DNA of 64,000 nt from Rubrivivax sp. (GTDB lineage Bacteria > Pseudomonadota > Gammaproteobacteria > Burkholderiales > Burkholderiaceae_C). Positions 18,975 to 28,151 of the stretch are shown here, in pieces. The stretch covers positions 1 through 64,000 of the forward strand of contig JAJTDM010000006.1 of NCBI GenBank assembly GCA_021300575.1, given 5' to 3'. Within the stretch, counting starts at the first letter, position 1, and each line of letters starts with the position of its first letter. The position numbers were made by a program, and so were the translations under genes. The notes beneath the pieces are model-generated. The model was not told the DNA's origin, ran no database searches, and worked only from the letters and a program-made list of their open reading frames with translations.

Positions 18975-20047
18975 CGCATGCGCTCCGTCTTCAGGTAACG
19001 CTTCTGCCGTACCAGCGAGTCGGCGCGGAAGTAGGGGAAGGTCTCGATCAGGCGCCGCAACTTGGCCCAGCGCCCGGCCAGCCCGGCGGGCTCGAACAGG
19101 ATGAAGAGGACGATGATCAGACCGAAGACCAGGGGCTCAAGCCCGGGCTGGTCGGCGATCGACGGCGGCAGGAAGTTGCGGACCTCACGGATCAGCAGCG
19201 GCAGCACCATGACGAAGGCTGCGCCCAGAATGGGCCCGAGCAGCGTACCCAGGCCGCCCACGACGATCATCAGCAACAGGCGCAGAGACTCCTTGACCTC
19301 GAAGGACTCGGGCGACAGGTACTGAAGGTGATTGGCCATCAGCGCCCCCGCCAGGCCGGTCAGCCCCGCGCTCAGCGCGAAAGCCTGGATCTTCGTCGAG
19401 GCGACGTGAACACCCAGGCAGCGCGCCGACAACTCCGAGTCGCGCACCGAGATGAACGCCCGGCCTGTGGGCGAGCGCAGCACGTTGGCGCTGGCCAGCA
19501 GCACCAGGCCGAAGCACAGCAGGTCGATGCCGTAGCGCGCGACGCTGCCGGAGAAGTCCAGGCCGAAGATCTTCACCGCAGGCACCTGCATGCCGGCATG
19601 GCCTCCGGTCACATGCTCCCACTGTCCCGCCAGCGTTTCGAACAGCACCGAGAAGACCAAGGTGGCAATGGCCAGGTAGAAGCCATGCATGCGCGAGGCC
19701 GAGCGGCCCAGCGCCGCCCCGACGGCGGCCGACAGGAGCACTGCGGCTGGCAGCGCGACAAGGAACGGCACGCCCTTGGTCATCAGGACCGACGAGGTGT
19801 AGGCGCCAATGCCCAGGAACGCTGCGTGGCCGAAGCTAACCTGTCCGGTGAACCCGGTCAGCAGCATCAGGCCGATGCCGGCGATCGCGTAGACCAGCAG
19901 CAGGCTGAGTTGGTTCAGCAAGAAGGAGTTCAGCAGCAGCGGTGCCAGCAGCAGGCCGGCGGCCGCGATCGCCACGCGCCACTTCTCGCCCCGGAAGGGC
20001 AGGTGGTCGATGTCCGGGTCGTAGGAGGTCTTGAACAGTACCTGCAT
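18971..20047 (-). CDS. Branched-chain amino acid-type ABC transporter permease (LivM-like)
   Basis: YAIAGIGLMLLTGFTGQVSFGHAAFLGIGAYTSSVL; start at 20047 (MQVLFKTS) or 20068. Confidence 0.88.
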   Translation of the reverse strand: MQVLFKTSYDPDIDHLPFRGEKWRVAIAAAGLLLAPLLLNSFLLNQLSLLLVYAIAGIGLMLLTGFTGQVSFGHAAFLGIGAYTSSVLMTKGVPFLVALPAAVLLSAAVGAALGRSASRMHGFYLAIATLVFSVLFETLAGQWEHVTGGHAGMQVPAVKIFGLDFSGSVARYGIDLLCFGLVLLASANVLRSPTGRAFISVRDSELSARCLGVHVASTKIQAFALSAGLTGLAGALMANHLQYLSPESFEVKESLRLLLMIVVGGLGTLLGPILGAAFVMVLPLLIREVRNFLPPSIADQPGLEPLVFGLIIVLFILFEPAGLAGRWAKLRRLIETFPYFRADSLVRQKRYLKTERMR

Positions 20048-20051
20048 GGTG

Positions 20052-20918
20052 TCAGACCTTCTTGGCAAACGTCTGGGCGATCAGGCCTTCGGGCCGGACG
20101 AACAGCACCGCCAGCATGACGATGTACGCCGACACGCCTTTCAGCGAGGGCAGGTACAGGTCGGCAAAGGGCTCGAGCACGCCGATCAGCAGGCAGCCCA
20201 ACAGTGCGCCCGGGATGGATCCGAAGCCCCCGACGATCGCGCCTGCCAGCGCCTTCAGACCGAAGGCGCCCAAGTGCGTGTCGACCTGAGTGAAGGGCGC
20301 GTTGAAGATGCCGGCCGCCGCAGCCACGGCCGCGCCCAGCGCCCACACGACAGATACCAGCGTCTTCACCGGGATGCTCATGTAGTAGGCGGCGAGCTGG
20401 TTCTGACTGGCGGCCTGCATGGCGATGCCGACCCGGCTGCGCGAGAAGAACAGGTACAGCCCGAGGCACAGCAGGGCGGTGCCGGCGATGATGGCGATGC
20501 GGTCGTGCCGCACAGCCAGGCCGCCGATCTGCAGGCTGCCGCCGAAGTGGTTCGGGAACGGGATCGCATCCCAGCCCCAGGCCATGCCTGCCAGCGAGCG
20601 GAAGATGAATCCGAAGGCCACGGTCAGGATGAACACGCTGGCCTGGCTCTCTCCAATGATGCGCCGCATCACCAGCGCGTCGAGCAGAAAGCCCACGACC
20701 GCCATCGCCAGGATGGCGCAGGCGATGCCCATCCAGAAGCCGAACAGACCGATCAACGGCAACGCAGCGAAGGCGCCGAGCATCATGAACTCCCCATGCG
20801 AGAAGTTGACGATCTCCGTGGCCTTGTAGATCAGGACGAAACCGAGAGCGACCAGCCCGTAGGCGCATCCCTGGCTGATGCCGATCAGCAGCAGATTGGT
20901 GAGGTCCTGGGCTGACAC
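20052..20918 (-). CDS. Branched-chain amino acid-type ABC transporter permease (LivH-like)
   Basis: LLIGISQGCAYGLVALGFVLIYKATEIVNFSHGEFMMLGAF. Confidence 0.9.
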   Translation of the reverse strand: MSAQDLTNLLLIGISQGCAYGLVALGFVLIYKATEIVNFSHGEFMMLGAFAALPLIGLFGFWMGIACAILAMAVVGFLLDALVMRRIIGESQASVFILTVAFGFIFRSLAGMAWGWDAIPFPNHFGGSLQIGGLAVRHDRIAIIAGTALLCLGLYLFFSRSRVGIAMQAASQNQLAAYYMSIPVKTLVSVVWALGAAVAAAAGIFNAPFTQVDTHLGAFGLKALAGAIVGGFGSIPGALLGCLLIGVLEPFADLYLPSLKGVSAYIVMLAVLFVRPEGLIAQTFAKKV

Positions 20919-21007
20919 GGTCGCTTTCTCCTTCGTTCAGATCCGCGCCGCCCTGGGCCGCGGGCTGTCGCTTTGCGCCAGGGTGGTATGGCTGGTGGGC
21001 ATCGCGC

Positions 21008-22615
21008 TCACAGCCGGAACACCCCGTAACCCGGTTCGCCCAACGGCGCGTTCAGCGACGCCGTGATGGCCATGCCCAGGGCACTGCGCGTGTCCACGGG
21101 GTCCAGCAGCCCGTCGTCCCACAGGCGCGACGTGGCGAAGTAGGCGGACACCTGGTGCTCGTAGCCGCGGCGTGTCTCTTCGCGCACCCGCTCCAGTACC
21201 GCGGGATCGACGGCCTCACCATTGCGGCGCAACTGGCGCGTCTTGACATCGACCAGTGTGTTGACTGCCTGCTCGCCGCCCATCGTGGCGATCTGGTAAG
21301 TCGGCCAGCCGAACAGGAAGCGCGCATCGAAGGCCCGGCCGCACATGCCGTAGTTGCCGGCACCGAAGGACGCGTTGCACATGACCGTGAACTTCGGTAC
21401 CCGCGAACAGCTCTGCGCCATGATCATCTTGGCGCCGTCCTTGGTGATGCCGTTGCGCTCGTAGTCGCGCCCGACCATGAAACCTGTGATGTTCTGCAGG
21501 AACACCAGCGGCGTCTCGTTCTGGTTGCACAGCTCGATGAAGTGGGCCGCCTTGAGCGAGGAGTCATTGAACAGCACCCCGTTGTTGGCCACGATGCCGA
21601 CTTTCCAGCCCAGAAGGTTGGCGTAGCCGCAGACCAGGGCAGTACCGTAGCGGGGCTGGTATTCGTGGAAGCGGCTGCCATCGACCATGCGTGCGATCAC
21701 CTCGCGCATGTCGAAGATGGCCTTCGGGTTCTCGGGGATGATGCCGTACAGCTCCTGCGGGTCGTAGTACGGTGCCTCGATCGCCTCGCGCTGGCAGTTC
21801 CAGCGCGGCTGGCGGCGCCACTGAGCGACGATCTCACGGCCGATCGTCAGGGCCTCCTCCTCGCTGTCGGCTGCGTAGTCGCACGTGCCCGAGACGGCGG
21901 TGTGCATGTCTGCGCCGCCCAGTTCCTCGAAGCCGACGTCCTCGCCGGTGGCTGCCTTCACCAGGGGCGGGCCACCGAGGAAGACCGCGCCGATGCCGCG
22001 CACGATCACCGAGTAGTCCGACAGCGCCGGCACGTAGGCGCCCCCCGCGGTGCAGTGCCCGAACACCAGGGCGAGCTGCTGCACGCCCATCTTCGAGAGC
22101 TGGCATTGGTTGCGGAAGATCCGGCCGGCCATGTGGCGGTCCGCGAAGAGGTCGGACTGCTGCTGCAGGAAGCCGCCCGCGCTGTCGCACAGGTGCACTA
22201 CGGGCAGCCGGTTCTCGATGGCGATGTCCAGCAGGCGCACGATCTTCTTGATCGTCAGCGGATACCAGGCGCCGCCCTTGACCGAGCTGTCGTCGGCGTG
22301 GATCGCCACCTCGCGCCCCGACACGATGCCGATGCCGGTGATCGCGCTGGCTCCCGGGCTCTCGCCGTCGTAGTCCATGTTGGCGGCCAGGGTCGACAAC
22401 TCGAGGAACGGCGTGCCGGGGTCGAGCAGGCGCTCGACCCGCTCGCGAGGCAGCATCTTGCCGTGCTGGCGCAGGCGGTCGATGTCGCGCTGAGGCCGCT
22501 GGTGGCGCGCCGCATCCTGACGCTGGTGCAGTTCTGCCACCACGCGGCGGTAGTGGGCGTCGTTGCGCCGGAATCCAGCGTCGCTTGTCGAGAGGGTGGA
22601 GGCGATCCTGCGCAT
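21008..22615 (-). CDS. Acyl-CoA carboxylase carboxyltransferase (beta) subunit
   Basis: RLLDPGTPFLELSTLAANMDYDGESPGASAITGIGIVSGREVAIHADDSSVKGG, FGAGNYGMCGRAFDARFLFGWPTYQIATMGGEQAVNTL: MccB-like family. Confidence 0.88.
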   Translation of the reverse strand: MRRIASTLSTSDAGFRRNDAHYRRVVAELHQRQDAARHQRPQRDIDRLRQHGKMLPRERVERLLDPGTPFLELSTLAANMDYDGESPGASAITGIGIVSGREVAIHADDSSVKGGAWYPLTIKKIVRLLDIAIENRLPVVHLCDSAGGFLQQQSDLFADRHMAGRIFRNQCQLSKMGVQQLALVFGHCTAGGAYVPALSDYSVIVRGIGAVFLGGPPLVKAATGEDVGFEELGGADMHTAVSGTCDYAADSEEEALTIGREIVAQWRRQPRWNCQREAIEAPYYDPQELYGIIPENPKAIFDMREVIARMVDGSRFHEYQPRYGTALVCGYANLLGWKVGIVANNGVLFNDSSLKAAHFIELCNQNETPLVFLQNITGFMVGRDYERNGITKDGAKMIMAQSCSRVPKFTVMCNASFGAGNYGMCGRAFDARFLFGWPTYQIATMGGEQAVNTLVDVKTRQLRRNGEAVDPAVLERVREETRRGYEHQVSAYFATSRLWDDGLLDPVDTRSALGMAITASLNAPLGEPGYGVFRL

Positions 22616-22617
22616 GT

Positions 22618-23118
22618 TCAGCTTCCGGCCTCGGGTTCGAGCACGACCAGTGTGGCCCCTTTGTCGAAGGTCTGGTCGACGGCGACCAGTACCCGGGCGA
22701 TCCGCCCGGCACGCGGCGCTGCCAGGTTCATCTGCAACTTCATGCTCTCGATGGTCAGCACGGTCTCGCCGGCGGCCACTTCCTCGCCTGCCGCCTTCAG
22801 CAACTGCAGCAATGTGCCGGGCATCTCCGCCACGATCTCGTCGCTGTCCGCGCCGCGGCTGCGCGTCTGGTCACGCGGGTCGGCTATGTCGACGCGGAAG
22901 CTGCGTCCGCCGTGGCGCAGATGTACCAGCGGGCCGTCGCTGGCGGCGTGGAAACCCATCGTGCGGCCATCGATCGTCAAGGATCTGGCCGGCCCGGCCT
23001 CTGCGCCCGGCGCGTCCAGGACATGGAGCCTGCCATCCAGGCGCACGACGAGCTGCGGATGCCGGGCGACGATCTCAAGCGCATGCTCCCGTCCGTCCAG
23101 GCGCAAGGTGATCGCCAT
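22618..23118 (-). CDS. Stand-alone biotin carboxyl carrier protein
   Basis: MPGTLLQLLKAAGEEVAAGETVLTIESMKLQMNLAAPRAGRIARVLVAVDQTFDKGATLVVLE; biotin-site variant ESMKL. Confidence 0.8.
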   Translation of the reverse strand: MAITLRLDGREHALEIVARHPQLVVRLDGRLHVLDAPGAEAGPARSLTIDGRTMGFHAASDGPLVHLRHGGRSFRVDIADPRDQTRSRGADSDEIVAEMPGTLLQLLKAAGEEVAAGETVLTIESMKLQMNLAAPRAGRIARVLVAVDQTFDKGATLVVLEPEAGS

Positions 23119-23119
23119 C

Positions 23120-24598
23120 TCAGTTTCTCCAGCCGCCGAGCTGCGCATAAGGCTCGGCCACGTCGTCGATGAGCCGGCGAAGCGGCGGGCTTGCCATCGC
23201 GGCTGCCAGCAGGACCGCACTGCGCTCCTCGTCCGCCAGCGTCGGAGTCCGAAGCTCCGAGCCATGTTCGGCCAGGAAACCGGTATGCAGCCGGCCCGAG
23301 ACGAACGCAGGATGTGTCATGACCCTGCCCAGCAAGTCGAGGTTGGTGCCCACGCCCAGGATGGCGGTGTCATGCAGCGCCTGCGACATGCGCTCGATGG
23401 CCTCCTGGCGCGAGGCGCCGGCTACGATCAGCTTGGCCAGCATCGGGTCGAAGCTGGTGCCGACGGTCTGCCCGTCCATCAGGCCGCTGTCGAACTGAGC
23501 CCAGCTCTGGTGGGGCGCTACCGCACGCAACACGCGGCCTGTCTCGGGCATGAAGTTGCGCTCGGGGTCCTCGGCGCAGATCCGGCACTCGATGGCATGT
23601 CCCGACAGCACGATCGAGTCTTGCTCGGGAAGCGCCTGGCCTGCCGCCAGGGCCAGCTGAAGGGCCACCAGATCGAGGTGGCAGACCCGCTCGGTGACAC
23701 GGTGCTCGACCTGCAGCCGTGTGTTCATCTCCAGGAAGTAGAACTGGCCGTCAGGGGCGACGATGAACTCGACGGTTCCGACGTTGGTGTAATGGGCAGC
23801 GCTGGCCAGTTTGACCGCGGCCTCGATGATGGATTGGCGCAGGTCCTCGGCCAGACCGACCGCGGGTGCCTCCTCGATGACCTTCTGAAAGCGCCGCTGG
23901 ATCGAGCATTCGCGCTCACCCAGGTGGATGACCCGCCCGCGGCCGTCGCCCACGACCTGGACCTCGATATGCCGGGGGCGCTCGATGAAGCGCTCGGCGT
24001 AGATGCGGCTGTCACCGAAGTAGCGCTGCGCCTCGCTGGCCGCCAGCGCGGCGCTTGCAGCCAGTTCTGCGGGCGTTCGGGCGATGCTCATGCCCTTGCC
24101 GCCTCCGCCGGCTGCGGCCTTGATGAGCAGGGGGAAGCCGATCGCCCCAGCCGCGGCGACGAATTGCGTCAGGTCTTGTGTGGGCGTCACAGAGGGCGAC
24201 ACCGGCACGCCGTGCCTCACCGCGAAGCCACGAGCCTCGATCTTGTCGCCCATCAGGCGGATGGTGTCGGCGCGCGGTCCGACGAAGGTCAGGCCTGCGG
24301 CCTGCACGTCGGCGGCAAAACCCGCGTTCTCGGACAGGAAGCCGTAGCCGGGGTGCACGGCGTCGCAGCCCGTGCGCTGCGCCACCGCCATCAGCTGGCT
24401 CCGGTCCAGGTGCGCAGCCACCGGGGTCTCGCCATCGATGAGCTCGGCGGCGTCGGCCATCGTGACATGCCGGGCACGGTGGTCCAGGCGGTGGTGTACT
24501 GCAACGGTCTGGATGCCCAGCCTGCGCGCCGACTCGATGATGCGGCACGCGATCTCGCCCCGGTTGGCTATGAGCAGGCGGCGCAGGGAATGGCTCAT
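23120..24598 (-). CDS. Acetyl/propionyl-CoA carboxylase-type biotin carboxylase subunit
   Basis: MSHSLRRLLIANRGEIACRIIESARRLGIQTVAVHH, KAAAGGGGKGM, FLEMNTRLQVEHRVTE. Confidence 0.9.
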   Translation of the reverse strand: MSHSLRRLLIANRGEIACRIIESARRLGIQTVAVHHRLDHRARHVTMADAAELIDGETPVAAHLDRSQLMAVAQRTGCDAVHPGYGFLSENAGFAADVQAAGLTFVGPRADTIRLMGDKIEARGFAVRHGVPVSPSVTPTQDLTQFVAAAGAIGFPLLIKAAAGGGGKGMSIARTPAELAASAALAASEAQRYFGDSRIYAERFIERPRHIEVQVVGDGRGRVIHLGERECSIQRRFQKVIEEAPAVGLAEDLRQSIIEAAVKLASAAHYTNVGTVEFIVAPDGQFYFLEMNTRLQVEHRVTERVCHLDLVALQLALAAGQALPEQDSIVLSGHAIECRICAEDPERNFMPETGRVLRAVAPHQSWAQFDSGLMDGQTVGTSFDPMLAKLIVAGASRQEAIERMSQALHDTAILGVGTNLDLLGRVMTHPAFVSGRLHTGFLAEHGSELRTPTLADEERSAVLLAAAMASPPLRRLIDDVAEPYAQLGGWRN

Positions 24599-24608
24599 GG
24601 GTGCTGCC

Positions 24609-25313
24609 TCAAGCCGGTCTCGGCCCGAGGGCCCCTTCCAGGCGAGCGGCCACCCGCTCGAGGCGCTCGACAGTCTGGGCGATGGACGCCGACCCCGCCC
24701 CGGGCGGCTGCAGGCCATCGAAAACCAGCCGGGTCAGCGCGTTGGAAAGTGCATCGCAGTCGAGCGAGCCCCGGCCGGCAAGAAATGCGGCGACATGGTG
24801 CTCAATGCCGCCGAAGACGAGATCGCGTACCAGGCGCACAGGGATGTCCAGCCGCAGCATCCCGGCAGCGATGCCTTTCTCGATTTCGGCAGTCAGCAGT
24901 CCGGTGGCCTCTCGGTTCAGGGCGTGCAGCTCACTGCCGACGTAGTCGGGCCGGCTGCGGACTTCAGCGTAGAACAGCCGGCACAGGTCGGACGCGTCAC
25001 GGATGGTCTTCAGGTGCTGCCAGATCAGCAATTGCACGCGGGCGCGCACTCCCTGGACCCCTGCGATCTTCTCGCGGTTCTCCTTGATCATGTCCAGGTA
25101 CCACTCCCGGATCACGCACAGCAGCAGGTGACGCTTGCTCTCGAAGTAGCGGTAGATGGCCGCTTCGGACACGCCCACGAGGGCGGCGATCTCGGCCATC
25201 GACGCGGACTCGTAGTCCTTCTGCGAGAACACCGAGCGTGCGGCCGACAGGATGTCGTCAATCCTCTCCTGTCGAGGCCGATGGGCGGCACGGCGGCCGG
25301 TCTGTGCGCTCAA
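24609..25313 (-). CDS. TetR family transcriptional regulator
   Basis: RQERIDDILSAARSVFSQKDYESASMAEIAALVGVSEAAIYRYFESKRHLLLCVI. Confidence 0.9.
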   Translation of the reverse strand: MSAQTGRRAAHRPRQERIDDILSAARSVFSQKDYESASMAEIAALVGVSEAAIYRYFESKRHLLLCVIREWYLDMIKENREKIAGVQGVRARVQLLIWQHLKTIRDASDLCRLFYAEVRSRPDYVGSELHALNREATGLLTAEIEKGIAAGMLRLDIPVRLVRDLVFGGIEHHVAAFLAGRGSLDCDALSNALTRLVFDGLQPPGAGSASIAQTVERLERVAARLEGALGPRPA

Positions 25314-25383
25314 GGCGAAGGGTTCCTTGCGGGGAGGGGGGTAGCAGGGTCAGACGGGCTGATGACGACCCTTCAGGCAGATA

Positions 25384-25398
25384 GTGAATCAAACTCAC
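25384..25398. promoter_or_regulatory. Candidate TetR operator site 1 (GTGA-N7-TCAC)
   Basis: gtgaatcaaactcac in the intergenic region between the divergent TetR and acyl-CoA dehydrogenase genes. Confidence 0.4.
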
Positions 25399-25475
25399 AA
25401 CTGATGTCAACTGGGGTTGCGTTGATCTCGTCTCTTACCGGTATAACCACTGATGCGGTTTACCCTATGGACAAT

Positions 25476-25490
25476 GTGAGTACAGATCAC
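25476..25490. promoter_or_regulatory. Candidate TetR operator site 2 (GTGA-N7-TCAC)
   Basis: gtgagtacagatcac, same arms and spacing as site 1. Confidence 0.4.
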
Positions 25491-25576
25491 TTAACGTCCT
25501 CCGCGCTGGGATACATGCCTGCCGAAACACGTCGATGACGGCTCCGCGCACGGCGGCCCGGCCAGGAGGATCACGC

Positions 25577-26824
25577 ATGCATCACGACCACGTCCCCGAC
25601 ATCCCCGTGCGCAACCCCTACGGTTTCGATGCCGAGCAGCAGCGTGTCTTCGAAGCCGCAGACGCCTTCGCCCGCCGCGAGCTGTACCCGTTGGCTACCC
25701 GCATGGATGCGGAGGAATGGTGGCCGCCAGAAGCCTTCGGCAAGATCGCCGAGGCAGGCTTCTTCGGCATCACCGTGGCCGAGGAGGACGGCGGCCTGGG
25801 GTTGGACCTCGTGTCGGCCGGGGCCGTGGTCCAGGCCTTCGGGCGCTGGAACCATGCGCTGGCGCTGTCCTACCTGGTGCACGACAACATCGTCCTCGAC
25901 AACCTGTACCGCAACACCAACGCGGAGCAACGCAGGCGCTATTTGCCGGACATGATTGCCGGGCGCGCGATCGGGGCGCTGGGCCTGACCGAGCCGGGTG
26001 CCGGCTCGGATGCGATGGGCTCCATGCGGACCACAGCGCGCCGCGAGGGCGACCATTACCTGCTCAATGGCACCAAGATCTACATCACCAACGGCCCGGT
26101 GGCCGACGTGCTGCTGGTCTACGCCAAGACCAGCCCCGAGCGCGGCGCCAAGGGCATCTCGGCCTTCATCGTCGAGAAGGGCTTCGAGGGCTTCAAGGTG
26201 GCGCAAAAGCTCACCAAGATGGGCTACCGGGGCAGCCCCACGGCTGAACTCGTGTTCCAGGACTGCCGCGTACCGGCGCAGAACCTGGTGGGCGAGGAAG
26301 ATGGCGGCGTCAAAGTGGTGATGGGAGGCCTGGACATCGAACGCGCGATGATCGCCCCGCTGTGCTTGGGCGTGGCCGAGCGGGCCCATGAGCTCTCTGT
26401 CGAGTACGCCTGCATGCGCCAGCAGTTTGGCCAACCGATCGGCTCCTTCCAGATGATCCAGTCCATGATCGCCGACATGTACGTCGAGATCGAGACGATG
26501 CGTACCTTTACGTACCGGACCTTGGCCGAGTGCACTCGCTGGCCCGGCGCAGGCGGGCGTGGCGAATTACACAAGCTGACTGCGGCGTGCGCCTTGTTTG
26601 CCGCTGAAGCCTGCCACCGCGTGCTCGACCACGCGATCCAGATCCATGGCGGCTCGGGTTACATCTGGGACTCCGAGATCAACCGGCTGTATCGCTCGAT
26701 CAAGCTGCTCGAGATCGGCGCCGGTACCACCCAGGTGCGCAAGATGATCATCGCCGGCGAGTTGCTGGCGGGTCTGGAGACCCGCGGCCGTCAACCCGGC
26801 ACCCCTGCTTCTTCTCAAAGGTGA
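25577..26824 (+). CDS. Acyl-CoA dehydrogenase
   Basis: LGLTEPGAGSDAMGSMRTTARREGDHYLLNGTKIYITNGPVADVLLVYAKT, QPIGSFQMIQSMIADMY, IQIHGGSGYIWDSEINRLYRS. Confidence 0.92.
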   Translation: MHHDHVPDIPVRNPYGFDAEQQRVFEAADAFARRELYPLATRMDAEEWWPPEAFGKIAEAGFFGITVAEEDGGLGLDLVSAGAVVQAFGRWNHALALSYLVHDNIVLDNLYRNTNAEQRRRYLPDMIAGRAIGALGLTEPGAGSDAMGSMRTTARREGDHYLLNGTKIYITNGPVADVLLVYAKTSPERGAKGISAFIVEKGFEGFKVAQKLTKMGYRGSPTAELVFQDCRVPAQNLVGEEDGGVKVVMGGLDIERAMIAPLCLGVAERAHELSVEYACMRQQFGQPIGSFQMIQSMIADMYVEIETMRTFTYRTLAECTRWPGAGGRGELHKLTAACALFAAEACHRVLDHAIQIHGGSGYIWDSEINRLYRSIKLLEIGAGTTQVRKMIIAGELLAGLETRGRQPGTPASSQR

Positions 26825-26829
26825 AAACG

Positions 26830-27285
26830 ATGGCTGCTCTGTGGTTCGAGGAATTCAAGCCCGGTCTGGTGATCGAGCACGCGCCCCGGCGTACCGTGAC
26901 CGAGGCCGACAACATGTGGTTCTGCAACGCCACGCTCAACCCCCAGCCGCTGCACATCGACTTCCATGCCGCAGCCAAGTCCGAATTCGGCCGCCCCATC
27001 GTCAACAGCATCTTCACGCTGGGCCTGATGATTGGCATGGGGGTGCAGGAGACCACGCTGGGTACCACCGTGGGCAACCTGGGCATGACCGACGTGCTGT
27101 TTCCGCGCCCGGTGTTCCATGGGGACACGATCCATGCGCGCACCACCGTGATCGAGGCCCGGGAGAGCAAGTCCCGCCCGACCAACGGTATCGTGACGTT
27201 GCTCCATGAGGCATTCAACCAGGACGATCTGCTCGTGGCCAGTTGCAAGCGCACGGCTCTGATGCACAGGCGGCCCGTGGCATGA
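26830..27285 (+). CDS. MaoC-family hydratase
   Basis: WFEEFKPGLVIEHAPRRTVTEADNMWFCNATLNPQPLHIDFHAA: MaoC hot-dog fold pattern; alternate GTG at 26821. Confidence 0.88.
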   Translation: MAALWFEEFKPGLVIEHAPRRTVTEADNMWFCNATLNPQPLHIDFHAAAKSEFGRPIVNSIFTLGLMIGMGVQETTLGTTVGNLGMTDVLFPRPVFHGDTIHARTTVIEARESKSRPTNGIVTLLHEAFNQDDLLVASCKRTALMHRRPVA

Positions 27286-28142
27286 GCGTCGCGCCGCTGC
27301 GCTCCATCCTGTTCGTGCCGGGTGACAGCCCGCGAAAAATCGAACGCGGAGCCGAATCCGCGGCAGATGCGCTCATCCTCGACCTCGAGGACTCGGTGCA
27401 CCCGGATGCCAAGGCGCAGGCGCGCCTGGTAGTGGCCGACGCGTTGAAGTCCCCCAGCCGCCTCCGTCGCATCGTGCGTGTCAACGCCCTGGACTCAGGC
27501 CATTTCGAGCAAGACCTGCAGGCGCTGGCGGCTGACCCGCCCGAAGCCGTGGTGTTGCCCAAGTGCGCGTCGTGGCACGACATCGAGGCCGCTTCCAAGC
27601 AGCTGGACGCGGTCGGCCTGCCCATCGATCGGGTGCGCCTGCTTCCCGTGGCCACCGAGACGGCGCGCGCCCTGCGCAACCTGATGCGCAGTGATTGGTC
27701 GCATCCGCGCCTGCTGGGGCTGACCTGGGGCGCGGAGGATATTGCGGCCGATCTGGGCGCGCTGACCAACCGCGAAGACGGCGTCTACACAGGGGTCTTC
27801 TGCCTCGCACGCGACGTTTGCCTGCTGGCAGCGCGCGAGGCCGGGGTGCTCGCGCTGGACACCGCCTTCATCGATGTGCGCGACGTCCAGGGCTGCGAGC
27901 TGGAAGCGCAGCGCGCGTTCCGCGCCGGGTTCGACGGCAAGCTTGCCATCCACCCAGCCCAGATCGACCCCATCAACCGGGCCTTCACGCCCTCGGCCGA
28001 GCAGATAGACTGGGCTCACCGGGTGCTCGAGGCCCTGGACCGCAGCGGCGAAGGCGTGGCATCGCTCGATGGACGCATGATCGACATGCCGCATCAGCGC
28101 AGTGCCATGAAGATCCTGCGCTCGGTCGGGGCCCGGGCCTGA
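27282..28142 (+). CDS. HpcH/HpaI (CitE-like) CoA-ester lyase
   Basis: LRSILFVPGDSPRKIERGAESAADALILDLEDSVHPDAKAQAR ... GFDGKLAIHPAQIDPINRAFTPS. Confidence 0.9.
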   Translation: MSVAPLRSILFVPGDSPRKIERGAESAADALILDLEDSVHPDAKAQARLVVADALKSPSRLRRIVRVNALDSGHFEQDLQALAADPPEAVVLPKCASWHDIEAASKQLDAVGLPIDRVRLLPVATETARALRNLMRSDWSHPRLLGLTWGAEDIAADLGALTNREDGVYTGVFCLARDVCLLAAREAGVLALDTAFIDVRDVQGCELEAQRAFRAGFDGKLAIHPAQIDPINRAFTPSAEQIDWAHRVLEALDRSGEGVASLDGRMIDMPHQRSAMKILRSVGARA

Positions 28143-28151
28143 TCGGACGTC

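Noticed and set aside
21155-25087. 1310-aa plus-strand ORF antisense to the carboxylase/TetR region
   Set aside because: High-GC shadow ORF; composition rich in H/Q/R/G/A with no domain pattern, while the opposite strand encodes clear enzymes.
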